64,000 bases of DNA. Origin: Steinernema hermaphroditum. Lineage: Eukaryota; Nematoda; Chromadorea; Rhabditida; Steinernematidae. The stretch spans positions 16,058,001 to 16,122,000 of the forward strand of contig CM059625.1 of NCBI GenBank assembly GCA_030435675.1, in the 5' to 3' direction. The translations under genes were made by a program, and so were the position numbers. Position 1 is the first letter of the stretch, and each line of letters begins with the position of its first letter. The notes under the pieces are model-generated. The model did not search any database. It worked only from the letters and a program-made list of their open reading frames with translations, and was not told the DNA's origin. This document shows, one piece after another, positions 1 to 9,250 of this stretch.

Positions 1-501
1 TGCTTCTCGCGCGCAGCTACGACCGGCGAGCGCGACTTCCCTATTACAGAGCCCTACACGTTTACTAGAAGCAAGAATTGGCACTCCACGTGCTGGTTTC
101 GGTGGACTTGGGAGCCGATCCGATGAATCGAGGATGCGGTCTTGTAAAGCGCTGAAATTGCCGCCTTTTCCTCTTCCGGGAGCTTCGTTCCGCGCGGCAC
201 GGTTGATAAACATCTAAATAGAAGTCAATTAAAAGAAAACAGGCAAAAAAACGCGAGGAAAATAGCGAAATTCACGCGAAATACGGAAGTGACCCTATAA
301 TTTTGCATAGGTAAAACGGTACCCTGGAAAGTTCTACCTGCCGTAGCCCCCTAATGAGTGCATGTGTTTCCGGGGAAAGTGGCATTCCCTGCGTTTCCGT
401 GGACGGTCTACCACATGCGCATGCCGGTTTCTCCGGGAAGCTGCGGAAAGTGACAGAGCCAGAAACACACCGGGGTGACCCTATAGCTTTGCGCTGCAGT
501 G
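1..501 (-). mobile_element. Tc3-like foldback element A, right part, cut by window start
   Basis: The right end reads as the reverse complement of the terminal motif CACTGCAGCGCAAAGC and is followed by TA at 502-503, the expected Tc1/mariner target. The sequence nearly matches the right arm of the element at 55795-57560 and less closely that of 967-2554. The arm contains a decayed reverse-strand transposase N-terminus (start region near 200-210) and the internal GTGACCCTATA site near 288-298, about 185 nt inside the terminal copy. It continues to the left beyond the window, so length and centre are unknown. No intact reading frame is seen. Confidence 0.85.
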
Positions 502-503
502 TA

Positions 504-966
504 TTTAATGTATCTAATAGTCTCTTTTTGTATTTCGCTGCAGAAAACATGTCGGAAAATTAGGAAAAGGATAACTCTTTGCGCAGCGTCGTTTCGAACC
601 ATTTTTGTGGCCATTGCGACGAATTCCTGCAATCCTTCCGCAATTTTAGATTTGATTGAACATACCCTCAAAAATTGCTGAAGGCCATTTAATTGAGATA
701 TGCTATTCATGTCATAATCTACGAGAGAAGCCGTGTGATTCCTATTACCCAGTTGTTTGACGCTGACGGGAGTCAGTTCTCTTTAATTTCTCAATATTTA
801 GTGCAGTTGCCTACCATCTGTGTCTCAGCTCCACATTATTCCGTTCCCTGTGCCCTCGGTCATACTTACTTACGTCTCTTTCGGAAGATCGGCTTCTTTG
901 CCGGTCGCTCTTATTCCCATCACATTTGTAAGCGATCTCGAGAAGAACACCGTGTTCTTACTACTA
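504..966. other. Spacer between two Tc3-like elements, no gene seen
   Basis: About 460 bases separate element A from element B. Only short shadow reading frames occur here. No RNA gene, splice structure or repeat is recognised. Each element is bounded by TA, so they look like two independent insertions rather than one composite. Confidence 0.6.
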
Positions 967-982
967 CACTGCAGCGCAAAGC

Positions 983-1179
983 TATAGGGTCACCCCGCTG
1001 TGTTTCTGGTTCTATCACTTTCCACAGCTGCCTGGGGAAACCAGCATGCGTACGTGGTAGACCATTCACTGAAACACAGGGAACGCCACTTTCCCCGGAA
1101 ACACATGCACACATTAGGGGGCTACGGAAGGTAGAACTTTCCAGGGTGCCGCTGCACCTGTGCAAAATTATAGGGTCAC
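983..1179 (+). promoter_or_regulatory. Paired transposase-binding-like sites, left arm of element B
   Basis: TATAGGGTCAC occurs at 983-993 in the terminal repeat and again at 1169-1179. Tc3 transposase is known to bind two sites per terminal repeat, one near the end and one about 180 bp in. Equating the motif with those sites is inference from position and repetition. Confidence 0.5.
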
Positions 1180-1267
1180 TTCCATATTTCGCGTTCATTT
1201 CGCTGTTTCGCTCGCGTTTTTTTGCCTGTTTTGTTTTAATTCGCTTCTGTTCAGGCATTTATCAACG

Positions 1268-1567
1268 ATGACACGCGGAACGAAGCTTTCGGAAGAGGAA
1301 AACGCGGCGAATTCAGCCTTTCGAAAGACCGGCTACTCGGCTCATCGGATTGCCTCCGAAGTTGACCGAAATCGGCACGTGGTTTGGAAATTTTTGTTTC
1401 TGGTGAACGTGTATGGCTCTGCGTTAGGAAAGGCGCACGCGCAAGTCGTAGTCGCGCGCGAGAAGCGATTGATTGTGCGCGCTGGTTGTATGTCTACGGT
1501 AGATTGTCGGAAGATTCTGGAGAATTTGCAGCTGAATTCATATCGAATCGAAGTGAATCGTGTGTGA
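1268..1567 (+). pseudogene. Tc3-like transposase DNA-binding N-terminus, left-arm copy
   Basis: The 99-residue reading frame starts MTRGTKLSEEENA at the ATG after a short leader. It lines up with the bipartite helix-turn-helix region of Tc3/Tc1-family transposases: first helix-turn-helix about residues 8-45 (ending RHVVWKFL), then a GSALGKAHA linker and a second domain ending DCRKILENLQLN. It runs out of homology near residue 90 and stops. The catalytic DDE domain is missing. A nearly identical copy lies inverted at 1921-2253. The frame is open over the whole DNA-binding region, so a truncated DNA-binding peptide is possible. Confidence 0.75.
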
Positions 1568-1574
1568 ATTGCAG

Positions 1575-1817
1575 GTCGGAGCAATGGAAGATCGAATGCG
1601 CCGTGTTTGACCGCCGCTCAGAAGACGCATCGTCTAGACTACACCAGAAACAACCTGAGTCGAGTCTGGACACAGGTATGCAAATGTGGACTGTTGACTG
1701 ATGACGATTTTCGTAATTTTAGATGCTGTTTTCGCATCGGAGAAGATAGAATGGCGGTAGTCTGGACTAATGCGCGCGATTTGACGCATTTAGAGCAAGA
1801 AGAACGCCGGTTCTGAG
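1575..1817 (+). pseudogene. Central transposase fragment with conserved intron
   Basis: The centre of element B encodes RLDYTRNNLSRVWTQ, matching the linker just before the catalytic core in Tc3-like transposases. A GTATGCAAATG donor follows near 1676 and an acceptor lies near 1721; the next exon (reading like AVFASEKIE) matches the start of the first catalytic-Asp strand and then hits stops. The same exon and intron position occur in element C near 56458-56560, so the intron is ancestral to this transposon family. Nothing of the rest of the DDE domain remains. Confidence 0.6.
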
Positions 1818-1920
1818 GAGGAAACTTCAGCTGTGGAAGTTTACTGATTTGGAGCGCCTTCAGCTCGTCTGTTCAGGTCGTAGGCGCTCCCGTTTCGACG
1901 CAAATCGGTTCAAACGACTG

Positions 1921-2253
1921 TCAAACGTGCAGTGCGGTCACTGACTTCCGTGTTTCTGTCGATTTCCGGAGCAGCAACTCGAAATTGAGTTGCAAGTTCT
2001 CCAGAATCTTCCGACAATCTACCGTAGACATACAACAAGCGCGCACAATCAATCGCTTCTCGCGCGCGGCTACGACTTGCGCGTGCGCCTTTCCTAACGC
2101 AGAGCCATACACGTTCACCAGAAACAAAAATTTCCAAACCACGTGCCGATTTCGGTCAACTTCGGAGGCAATCCGATGAGCCGAGTAGCCGACCTTTCGA
2201 AAGGCTGAATTCGCCGCGTTTTCCTCTTCCGAAAGCTTCGTTCCGCGTGTCAT
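1921..2253 (-). pseudogene. Tc3-like transposase DNA-binding N-terminus, right-arm copy
   Basis: This is the mirror copy of the reading frame at 1268-1567: 110 residues, again starting MTRGTKLSEEENA and staying open through ENLQLNFELLL before a divergent tail. It differs from the left copy by a few substitutions. Two inward-facing N-termini with no complete catalytic domain between them show that the element arose by an inverted duplication of one transposon end. Confidence 0.75.
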
Positions 2254-2341
2254 CGTTGATAAATGCCTGAACAGAAGCGAATTAAAAGAAAACAGGCAAA
2301 AAAACGCGAGCGAAACAGCGAAATGAACGCGAAATATGGAA

Positions 2342-2538
2342 GTGACCCTATAATTTTGCACAGGTGCAGCGGCACCCTGGAAAGTTCTATCTTCGGTAGC
2401 CCCCTAATGTGTGCATGTGTTTCCGGGGAAAGTGGCGTTCCCTGTGTTTCAGTGAATGGTCTACCACGTACGCATGCTGGTTTCCCCAGGCAGCTGTGGA
2501 AAGTGATAGAACCAGAAACACAGCGGGGTGACCCTATA
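2342..2538 (-). promoter_or_regulatory. Paired transposase-binding-like sites, right arm of element B
   Basis: GTGACCCTATA is present at 2342-2352 and 2528-2538, 186 nt apart, exactly mirroring the left arm. It has the same interpretation as the left-arm pair. Confidence 0.5.
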
Positions 2539-2822
2539 GCTTTGCGCTGCAGTGTATGTTGTTATTGTTCTCGAAAGCCATCTATTCACTTATTCCTCTT
2601 GTACACAGACTTTTCCGTTTAAACGCTTGCGGATAAATTATGTGAACTTCGTTTCCCACCTCAACACCTCAATAGTCACAATTTCATTCTCATCAACAGC
2701 TTCCCAAATACTAACTCAATCGTGGGATGACACAATGCTTTCACAGCTAACTTTGGTACTGCTGTTCACCCTTCGCTGTTATTATCACTCTACAAAGAGA
2801 AGAAGCACCCGCTATTTTCACG

Positions 2823-3086
2823 CTTCTTCCTCGTCAACTTGATCCTGCGCAACCGCTCCTTGCCAGCGAGCATCGCAACAAATATATGAAGGCCGACAGG
2901 AGTATCAAGTCTCTCGTGATTGGGCTTACTGGTCCTTTGATTTATATCGTGCTTTGTCTTGTCATCTTCCGAAAGTGAGTTTGGAAAACCATAGAAGTAA
3001 TAAAAATTTGTCTCCTAACCAAAACTTTTTGTAGAAAACAAAAAAGCGTACCGGAGAATCAAGTACGAAGCTATAACGATATGTAA
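2823..3086 (+). CDS. Candidate last two exons of a membrane protein
   Basis: One frame is open from about 2751 to the GTGAGT donor at 2975 and continues after an acceptor at 3034 to a stop at 3084-3086 with phase kept (60-nt intron). The join encodes a basic stretch, a hydrophobic helix (SLVIGLTGPLIYIVLCLVIF) and a short cytosolic tail ending VRSYNDM. An AATAAA lies 100 nt downstream. The upstream boundary is not resolved: an alternative frame over 2747-2885 also looks protein-like (NFGTAVHPSLLLSLYKEKK), so a frameshift or another exon is possible. It resembles the end of a single-pass or serpentine membrane protein; no family is assigned. Confidence 0.3.
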
Positions 3087-3188
3087 ACAACGGTCAAAAC
3101 CCCGTATTAAATTAAAGTGTTATCGTTTGACACTGCTGAAAATCGAAGATAATGACTTTGATGCAGATTTTGTATTCGGTGCACTAGG

Positions 3189-3194
3189 AATAAA
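3189..3194 (+). terminator. Polyadenylation signal AATAAA
   Basis: AATAAA lies about 100 nt after the stop of the candidate exon pair ending at 3086, a normal nematode 3'UTR length. Confidence 0.35.
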
Positions 3195-3840
3195 ACGATG
3201 CAGAGAAAGATCTATATATTGAAAGACGTTCTTCACAAGCTGCACTGCATACAAACTGATCCTGCAACGACTTCAACTTACCCCTGTCCAACGACACGTT
3301 TATATAATCCGAACAACGAGCAACCAAGGCTAAATCCGTCTAAGGATCTTTATACTGTGGAATATGACCTTGAACACAGTTTGAAGTTTTCCTGACCTCG
3401 TCATGTCTTTACTGTATTCGTTGCTAATTATAGCGCTTTGCTGAGTGTAAGCTGGTCTCAGGATATACCATGATGACTCCTGTTATTATTCTTTATTATT
3501 TTCGATCGCTTTGTGCTATCATCTGTTCCAGTCACCGTGTACGTGGACCGTTCATCTCACCGTCCCGTTCGAGCGGATTTTGATCTTAAGTTTCTGCGTA
3601 TAAACTCCTTTCTATGCAGCCCTTATAGTACAAGTAGTGTGGGAAAAGAAGAAAGGCCTGTAGGTCGAGCCCGGATCATGACGCATTTGAGGACTGTTAG
3701 CCTCATTGCCCGCGCGCGCTTTCGCCCAGATCCGATCGGATGCGCCAATAACGGCAATGTGTCGCAGCTGTCATATTAGTGACCGATTAATAGATTGATT
3801 AAGGGGAACGCCTTGCGACCGTCTCTCACATTCTATGCTG
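3195..3840. other. No supported gene
   Basis: Only short frames without splice support are found. No repeat or RNA gene is recognised. Confidence 0.5.
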
Positions 3841-3845
3841 TTGTG

Positions 3846-4200
3846 CGAGCGTTGTCTCGCGCCAAAGTTGACAGACTTATCGCGCGCAGAGGTCGCCGCC
3901 GCCTGCTCGTACCAGTTCGTGCTGACCTCCTCCGGATTGGCGCTCTTTTTTCGCGCCTTCTTCCCGCTGTGCCCTCCCGCGTCGTAGAGTTGGCGGATGT
4001 CCTCCTGGTGCTGCTCCTTCGCCGCCCTTGTGCGCAGCGCTGTTCTGTCTTTTGAATGTGTGATGGCCGACCCTCGCCGTTTCGCGCACTCCACAGCCGA
4101 ACGGTGCACTTGTGCCTCACACTCACACGTCCTCGCGCCTATCTTATCGTCGACACTTCGAATTCGGCAGAGTCGACGGCGCCGATGAGTTTGCATAAAA
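3846..4200 (-). CDS. Weak candidate coding exon, basic/charged
   Basis: A GC-rich block is open on the reverse strand for about 170 codons (3771-4280). Its middle has protein-like composition, e.g. EEVSTNWYEQAAATSARDKS and HQEDIRQLYDAGG, with a lysine-rich KKARKK cluster. Other frames of the same block are also open because of the high GC content, so this may be an artefact. No family is recognised and splice sites are not convincing. Confidence 0.2.
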
Positions 4201-4742
4201 GCTGCACTTTTTGGAACGGCCACGCAGGGGGTATTCGTGTCCTTAAGTGCAGAATGACGCAATTGAGTTTTATAGAACACAATGAAGTCGGTGTGTCTCT
4301 AGGCATAGTAAGCGACGAGCTTGACGTAAGAGGGCAACTTGGTTAGGCATGCGGAGTTCCTTGTAACTGTGGTAAGAAGTGCTTCGAATGACGTTTGTTG
4401 AAGTGTTTCCTCGAAGACGAGCGGTTCTCATGAACGAATGTGGAGGATAAGTACTCTCTATACTGAAAGAGGCACTTTTAAGAAACACGGCGGTCAGTAG
4501 AGCACAAGGCATGCTGTCACTTGTAGATTTGAAAGGACTAAATTTAAGCGGTGAAGAGTGAAAAACTAAAACTGAAAATATGGTAGAGTTACACCAGGAA
4601 ACAAAAGGACTTTTTGTAAAAGCGGCATTTGTGTCCTGTGGTGCATTTGAATGCGTAACGAGGTGTGCAGGTCAAAAGCGAAGAAGGAAGTGAAGCCTTT
4701 ATGCCCAGTTGTGGTGGAAACCCGAACAAATAGGCATCTTAC

Positions 4743-4908
4743 CGAGGTCGAAATCAAACTGCGAAGAATCAGCCCCGGTGCAGCATTCAGAAAACAAGTT
4801 GACAGAGAGCTGAACATAACGTAACGCGAAGTGTCCTTGGTGAACAGCGCTGTCAATGTACCGTTCCACTGGCGTCGTTCCAACGATTTTAACACTTTCT
4901 TTTAATGA
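4743..4908 (-). CDS. Candidate internal exon
   Basis: Reading down from 4908, one frame is open to a GTAAGA donor beginning at 4742. It encodes a varied, ordinary-looking protein stretch (e.g. ALRYVQLSVNLF, CCTGADSSQFDFDL). The donor is good but no partner exon could be fixed, so gene extent and function are unknown. It could belong with the basic exon near 3850-4200. Confidence 0.25.
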
Positions 4909-4913
4909 CTATT

Positions 4914-4926
4914 GTTACCTGGTAAC
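4914..4926. promoter_or_regulatory. X-box-like palindrome GTTACCTGGTAAC
   Basis: A perfect 6-bp inverted repeat with a 1-nt spacer resembles the RFX/DAF-19 X-box, which normally has a 2-nt centre. It lies just upstream of the candidate minus-strand exon at 4743-4908. The short centre and single occurrence make this a weak call. Confidence 0.15.
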
Positions 4927-7010
4927 GTCGTTAGTATTCCTTTCCTTAATGACTATAGTATCATTTGTCACAATCGTTGTGGAAAGTAGCCACCAGGCTG
5001 TTACAATGAGTATGCCAGAGTACCAATGCAACCCACTGATTTACCTGAGTTTTCTACACATGTTGCCGTGTTAGTTGCCTACTATAAACTGATCCATTTT
5101 GTACCTTTGCGAAAGCGTGCTGCTAGATGTTTGTTTGGGCCGATTAGTGAACATTTTTCCACGAAAACTTTTTGTTTGCTACCGCACCAATACAATATAA
5201 TCCACTGTATACATTTTTCCTAGAAGTTAATACCACAACAATGATCCTTTCGTGATTATTCCCTTTCACACTCAACAGATTTCGTCATACCATAACAAGA
5301 CACTTAAATGTTGACATCATTTTTTTTCCATCGGGTAAACAGTGACACCCTTTCGTCATCTGATCCAGAGATGCTTGGTGTCTGACACGTGAGGGCCTTT
5401 TAGCGAGAATTTCGGAAATGGATGGTTGTTTCGTTTCCACGACGATGTGGCTGGCGGCGACACGAATTTGACCGAACAACAAAGAAAAAGCGGGGTACCT
5501 AGCAACGTGGTGCCTTAGCTAATAGTCCGTTAAAACATCACCTCAGTTTTGTGCAGCTTTTGCAGAAAGTTGGCCATTTGCCAACAGATATCATTCAAGT
5601 GTTGCATATCACTTGCAAGGGCGGACAAGCAAAGTAATGTGGTGCTACGTGTCGGGTCTCAGATTACAGCGGTCGGCCGATGCGAGGTGACCTTAGGTTT
5701 GGAGAGGTGAAAGCCTGAGGACTTCTAGCATAACTGAGAACCGAACCATCAACGGCTTTGAGTTCCATAGTCACTGCCCAACTTAAGAGCCGAAGTTTAA
5801 CAAACAACAAATTGCGAGAGTTGTGGAGCTTTGTAGTTCAACCAAGGCTTGCCGCTTGAAGCTTTCATCAAGTTCGCGCTCCCACGAAATGTGCAAAGCA
5901 GAAGTGCTAAGTGACCGTCTCTATAAATGTGCTATTATGCGTCCGATCTTGTGTGAAAATTGTTTTGAGCTCATATAGTCGTCTTAGTTCCTCTAAGTGA
6001 CCGATTAGACCTTGGTAGTTAACCAATGTTGAGCCATATCTAATCATATAGAGCACCGGAGAGGGCACTGGTAGGGCTTCACTAACCGTCTACGATTTCT
6101 CTCTTTCCTGGGTTCAAAAAGATCAACTTTGAGACAGTCAACCTTGACTTCTCGCACTAGAGAAATACTGGTACACAATATGCTTCCAACTCGGGGTCCT
6201 CCTGTCGGCCCTAAATTATTAATGGGGAAAGTTTCGCGTGTCGTTGACCTTGATGGGCGCGCTGATAAGAACAATGATAGATGGGATTTTGATTGCGACG
6301 ATGCCTCGACGACGCTTGTTCCATGATGTACGTGCGAATGTCAACCATTCTATGCATGTAGTTGGCAACATAGCAACTGGAACGTCCAAAAATTAGGTTT
6401 ATTATGCAACATATGCGATGGTACATAGAACTGCTTGTCATTATATATACGACAGAGAGGATACTACATGTTTTGTCGGCTTGCAATAAATAAGTGTGAG
6501 CAAAGGAACAATTTCTAACCCATATTGCGGGGATGAAGGTACCCGGATTTGCGGACGGCCCGAAATAGCGATTCGCCTCTCCAGCGGAGAGCAGAATTTT
6601 CGGTGGCGTCGGCTCGGCCAGGTCCGTACACGAAGAGAAAGGAAAATACGTTATATACAGAAAGGTTGCGACCAACGGGGATGTCGATGTACACCGAAAG
6701 TAGGGACAGGAATACAAGTTTGATGGGAATTTGTATGTACAATAGAGGGAGAAGAATATACAGGGGGTTATTAGAAGTCACGATTGCTATTTGCGATAGA
6801 AAATTTGGAATATCAATGCGTGGGAACATATGTACAATATAGAAATCCAGAAACGGAGATATGGAGATCAGATGTAGGCATCAGGCAGGCCCTTCTGCTT
6901 CCTCTTCACTCCCAAGCGGCAAAATGATCTCTTGCGGGATGACAATTTTGGGTAGGGGAAAGAAGAGAATTCTGGACAGCGAAAGAGTGGAAATTTACAG
7001 TGGTAAAAGG
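4927..7010. other. About 2 kb with no supported gene
   Basis: The reading frames here are short, in all six frames, with no consistent splice structure. The stretch from 6500 to 7010 is purine-rich on the plus strand and may contain 3' flank of the kinase gene. Confidence 0.5.
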
Positions 7011-7016
7011 TTTAAT
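7011..7016 (-). terminator. Possible kinase polyadenylation signal (ATTAAA)
   Basis: On the minus strand this reads ATTAAA, about 190 nt after the kinase stop codon. ATTAAA is the common variant of AATAAA. Confidence 0.3.
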
Positions 7017-7204
7017 ACTTTTTGAGTGGAGAAGATCAAAAAGATTTGCGAAAGTGAGAAAAATTTACAACCTGCATTGCTGAAGTGTGCGTCGAGAGAA
7101 AGATTCTTGAAATGGTGTGATGTTCTCTATCATAGAGAATGGAGAAAATATTGTAAAGAGCTCTACGATGAACGGGGGAGGTCGAGGACAAATGGTCTCC
7201 CAAC

Positions 7205-8975
7205 TTAGATAGCAGCACTCATCACAAGGCTACTATTGGAAGGCGAAGCGGGCGAAGGCCCGTAGCCACTAGTCGTCGTCGAGGAGTAGGCTGACGAGCA
7301 GTTCGGCTGAACGGAGGTACGGTTGTGGCTACGCGAGTGCGACCGGAGCTTACGGAGGGCCAAATGGAAAATCGAACTGCCACCTTCGCTCTTCGCGGAA
7401 ACCGACTCGGCGCTCGAGTTTAGCGCTTCGCCAGAGTCAGCGGGGCTACCTGCAATGGAACCCGTGAGAAACTGCGCAACAACGTCCTATTTGCTTACCA
7501 TTTCCGGATTCCGGCAGTTGCTTCTCGTCCATCTTTTTTGACGAGCTCTTCTTCTCCTCTGCCACTTTCTCACCCTTCTCGGCAGCTCTGTCTTCAGTGG
7601 CTTTCTTGCTGTCGGCGGCCGCAGGATTTCCGAAAGCCACAGTAGGCGTACCGAGGAAGACGACAGCAGCGGCGAGGTTCTGATCGCTGCCCGGAAGCGT
7701 GTTTCCGTTGTTCATCTGTCCGTTGTGCGGATGACGGTGCTCGAGCTCGGCTTCTTTGTTGAGCTTGGCGGGAACGCTAGCGGGCTTATGGCGGGCGGTC
7801 GTAAGCTGACTGCCTTTGTTGCCTTCGCTGAGCCAGGGATGCTCGGCGATCTTGTGAAGCTGGATGCGTTCGTTCGGATTGTAAGCGAGGCACTTCTGGA
7901 TGAGGTCTTTGCAGAGCTCGGAGACTTGGTTGCGCCAGCGGAGTCCACCGCAGATGATGTCCGAGTCGCGGTGGAAAGGAATGTCGCCGGAGACCATATC
8001 GAAGAGGAGGATTCCGAGCGACCACACGGTGGCCTGGAGTCCGTCGTACTTAGCGTTCAAAATCCACTCAGGAGGACTGTAGACACGAGTGCCTAAAAGT
8101 GTGATCGTGAGTGATCTCTCGAGAAAACGACAATTTTCGCACCTTCGAAATCTGTGTACGGCTCCTTCTTCAGGAAAGCGCCCGAGCCAAAGTCGATGAG
8201 GCGCAAGTTTCCCGTGCGCAGGTCGACCACGAGATTTTCGTCCTTGATATCGCGGTGGACGACGCCGACCTGGGCGCATGCGATCGCCGTATCAACGATC
8301 TGCTTGAAGAAGTTCCGCGCAAGCGTCTCATCAAGAGCACCGCGGTCGGAAATGTAGTCAAATAAGTCGGTGCAGGGCGAAGGGCGCTCCATTACGATAA
8401 CGTAACCGTCGTTGCGCTCGTACCAATCCAGCAACGTGACCACTCCTTCGATGGCGGTACACTTGTTGAGGAGCACGATCTCGAGCGGGACTTGACGTTC
8501 GTCCAGGTCCCACATGTCTGTGACGTTGTTGCGGCCGACGAATTTGACGGCGACAGGAGTACCATCACCCCGGAACGCCGAGTAGACCGTGCCGAATCCG
8601 CCACGGCCGACCTCAGGTCCAAGTTTGTAGTTCTTCTTGAAATGTGAGAAGTCGTGTGCTGAAAGCAGGTGATTCAGTAAGGGTTAGTTCTGACGCTCTT
8701 GGAACATGGCGCGATGAGGGGTTCGCTAGGCTGTTCTTCGGCAAGGACACAAAAATAAGGGCTGACTGACAGCCCGGAATGAGAAAAACAACGGAAAGAC
8801 AATGAGGACTTGATTTATAATGGTAAAGACGATTGATTACTAGTTCCAGGTGTGAGACGTGGCAGGGAAAGGGCGATCGATGCTAACTATGTGTATAATC
8901 TAAGAACCAACCTGGTTTCTCCTTGTCACCAGAAGCGAAGCTTCCAGTCATCTTGCGGATCTTATTCTTCAACAT
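7205..8975 (-). CDS. prk: Pim-family serine/threonine kinase (PRK-1/PRK-2-like)
   Basis: Exons are complement 8975-8912, 8658-8143, 8092-7499 and 7449-7205, giving 472 residues with all splice phases consistent. Kinase landmarks: glycine loop GRGGFGTV (39-46), Lys60 in VAVK, the Pim-type hinge ERPSPCTDLFD (112-122) with its unusual prolines, HRDIKDEN with Asp158, DFG at 177-179, and GTRVYSPPEW (194-203), the Pim activation-segment signature. The catalytic domain ends near residue 300 and is followed by a tail of about 170 residues rich in Ala, Lys, Glu and Ser, unlike the short vertebrate Pim proteins but as expected for worm PRKs. Pim kinases are constitutively active cytosolic/nuclear kinases preferring basic substrates. 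Retaining the 49-nt last intron would give a shorter, different C-terminus. The start at 8975 is the only ATG in exon 1 before the conserved fold. Confidence 0.95.
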
Positions 8976-9250
8976 TGAGAGGGGAATTGCGGTTTTGAAT
9001 CTGAAGTCTGAAGTCGAACTCAGAAGAAATGTTGTTTCTTCTCAGCTGTCCTGAAAGTAGACTCAAGGTTAAGTCAACATACTCTGAGGGGATCAGCGAA
9101 GGCCGACCGCGGCTATGCATAGGTGATGAGGACACTGAACCCTCAACCGCACTTAGGGTTGAGTGCCTCGGCACGCCAACACGCAAAGTGTTTCTCGAAA
9201 GGGGAGGAGAGGTGGGAGAGGATGGGCTAAGGGCAGGACTACCCTAAGGG
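8976..9250 (-). promoter_or_regulatory. Kinase upstream region
   Basis: This is the stretch immediately before the kinase start. A CTTCAG acceptor-like site about 30 nt upstream of the ATG (near 9005) could receive a spliced leader or an upstream non-coding exon. No TATA box is visible. A short GGGTTGAG hairpin lies near 9140-9165. Confidence 0.25.

Larger units (their letters stand above)
967..2554. mobile_element. Tc3-like foldback element B, 1588 bp, complete ends
   Basis: Both ends carry the terminal motif CACTGCAGCGCAAAGC in inverted orientation, flanked by TA (965-966 and 2555-2556). The arms are very long inverted repeats of roughly 570 bp (about 967-1555 and 1985-2554). Each arm repeats TATAGGGTCAC about 186 nt inside the terminal copy, which resembles the two transposase-binding sites in the long terminal repeats of Caenorhabditis Tc3. 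Each arm encodes the same transposase N-terminus pointing inward, and the 430-bp centre keeps only a short piece of the middle of the transposase. The DDE catalytic core is absent, so this is a non-autonomous, hairpin-forming derivative. Confidence 0.9.
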
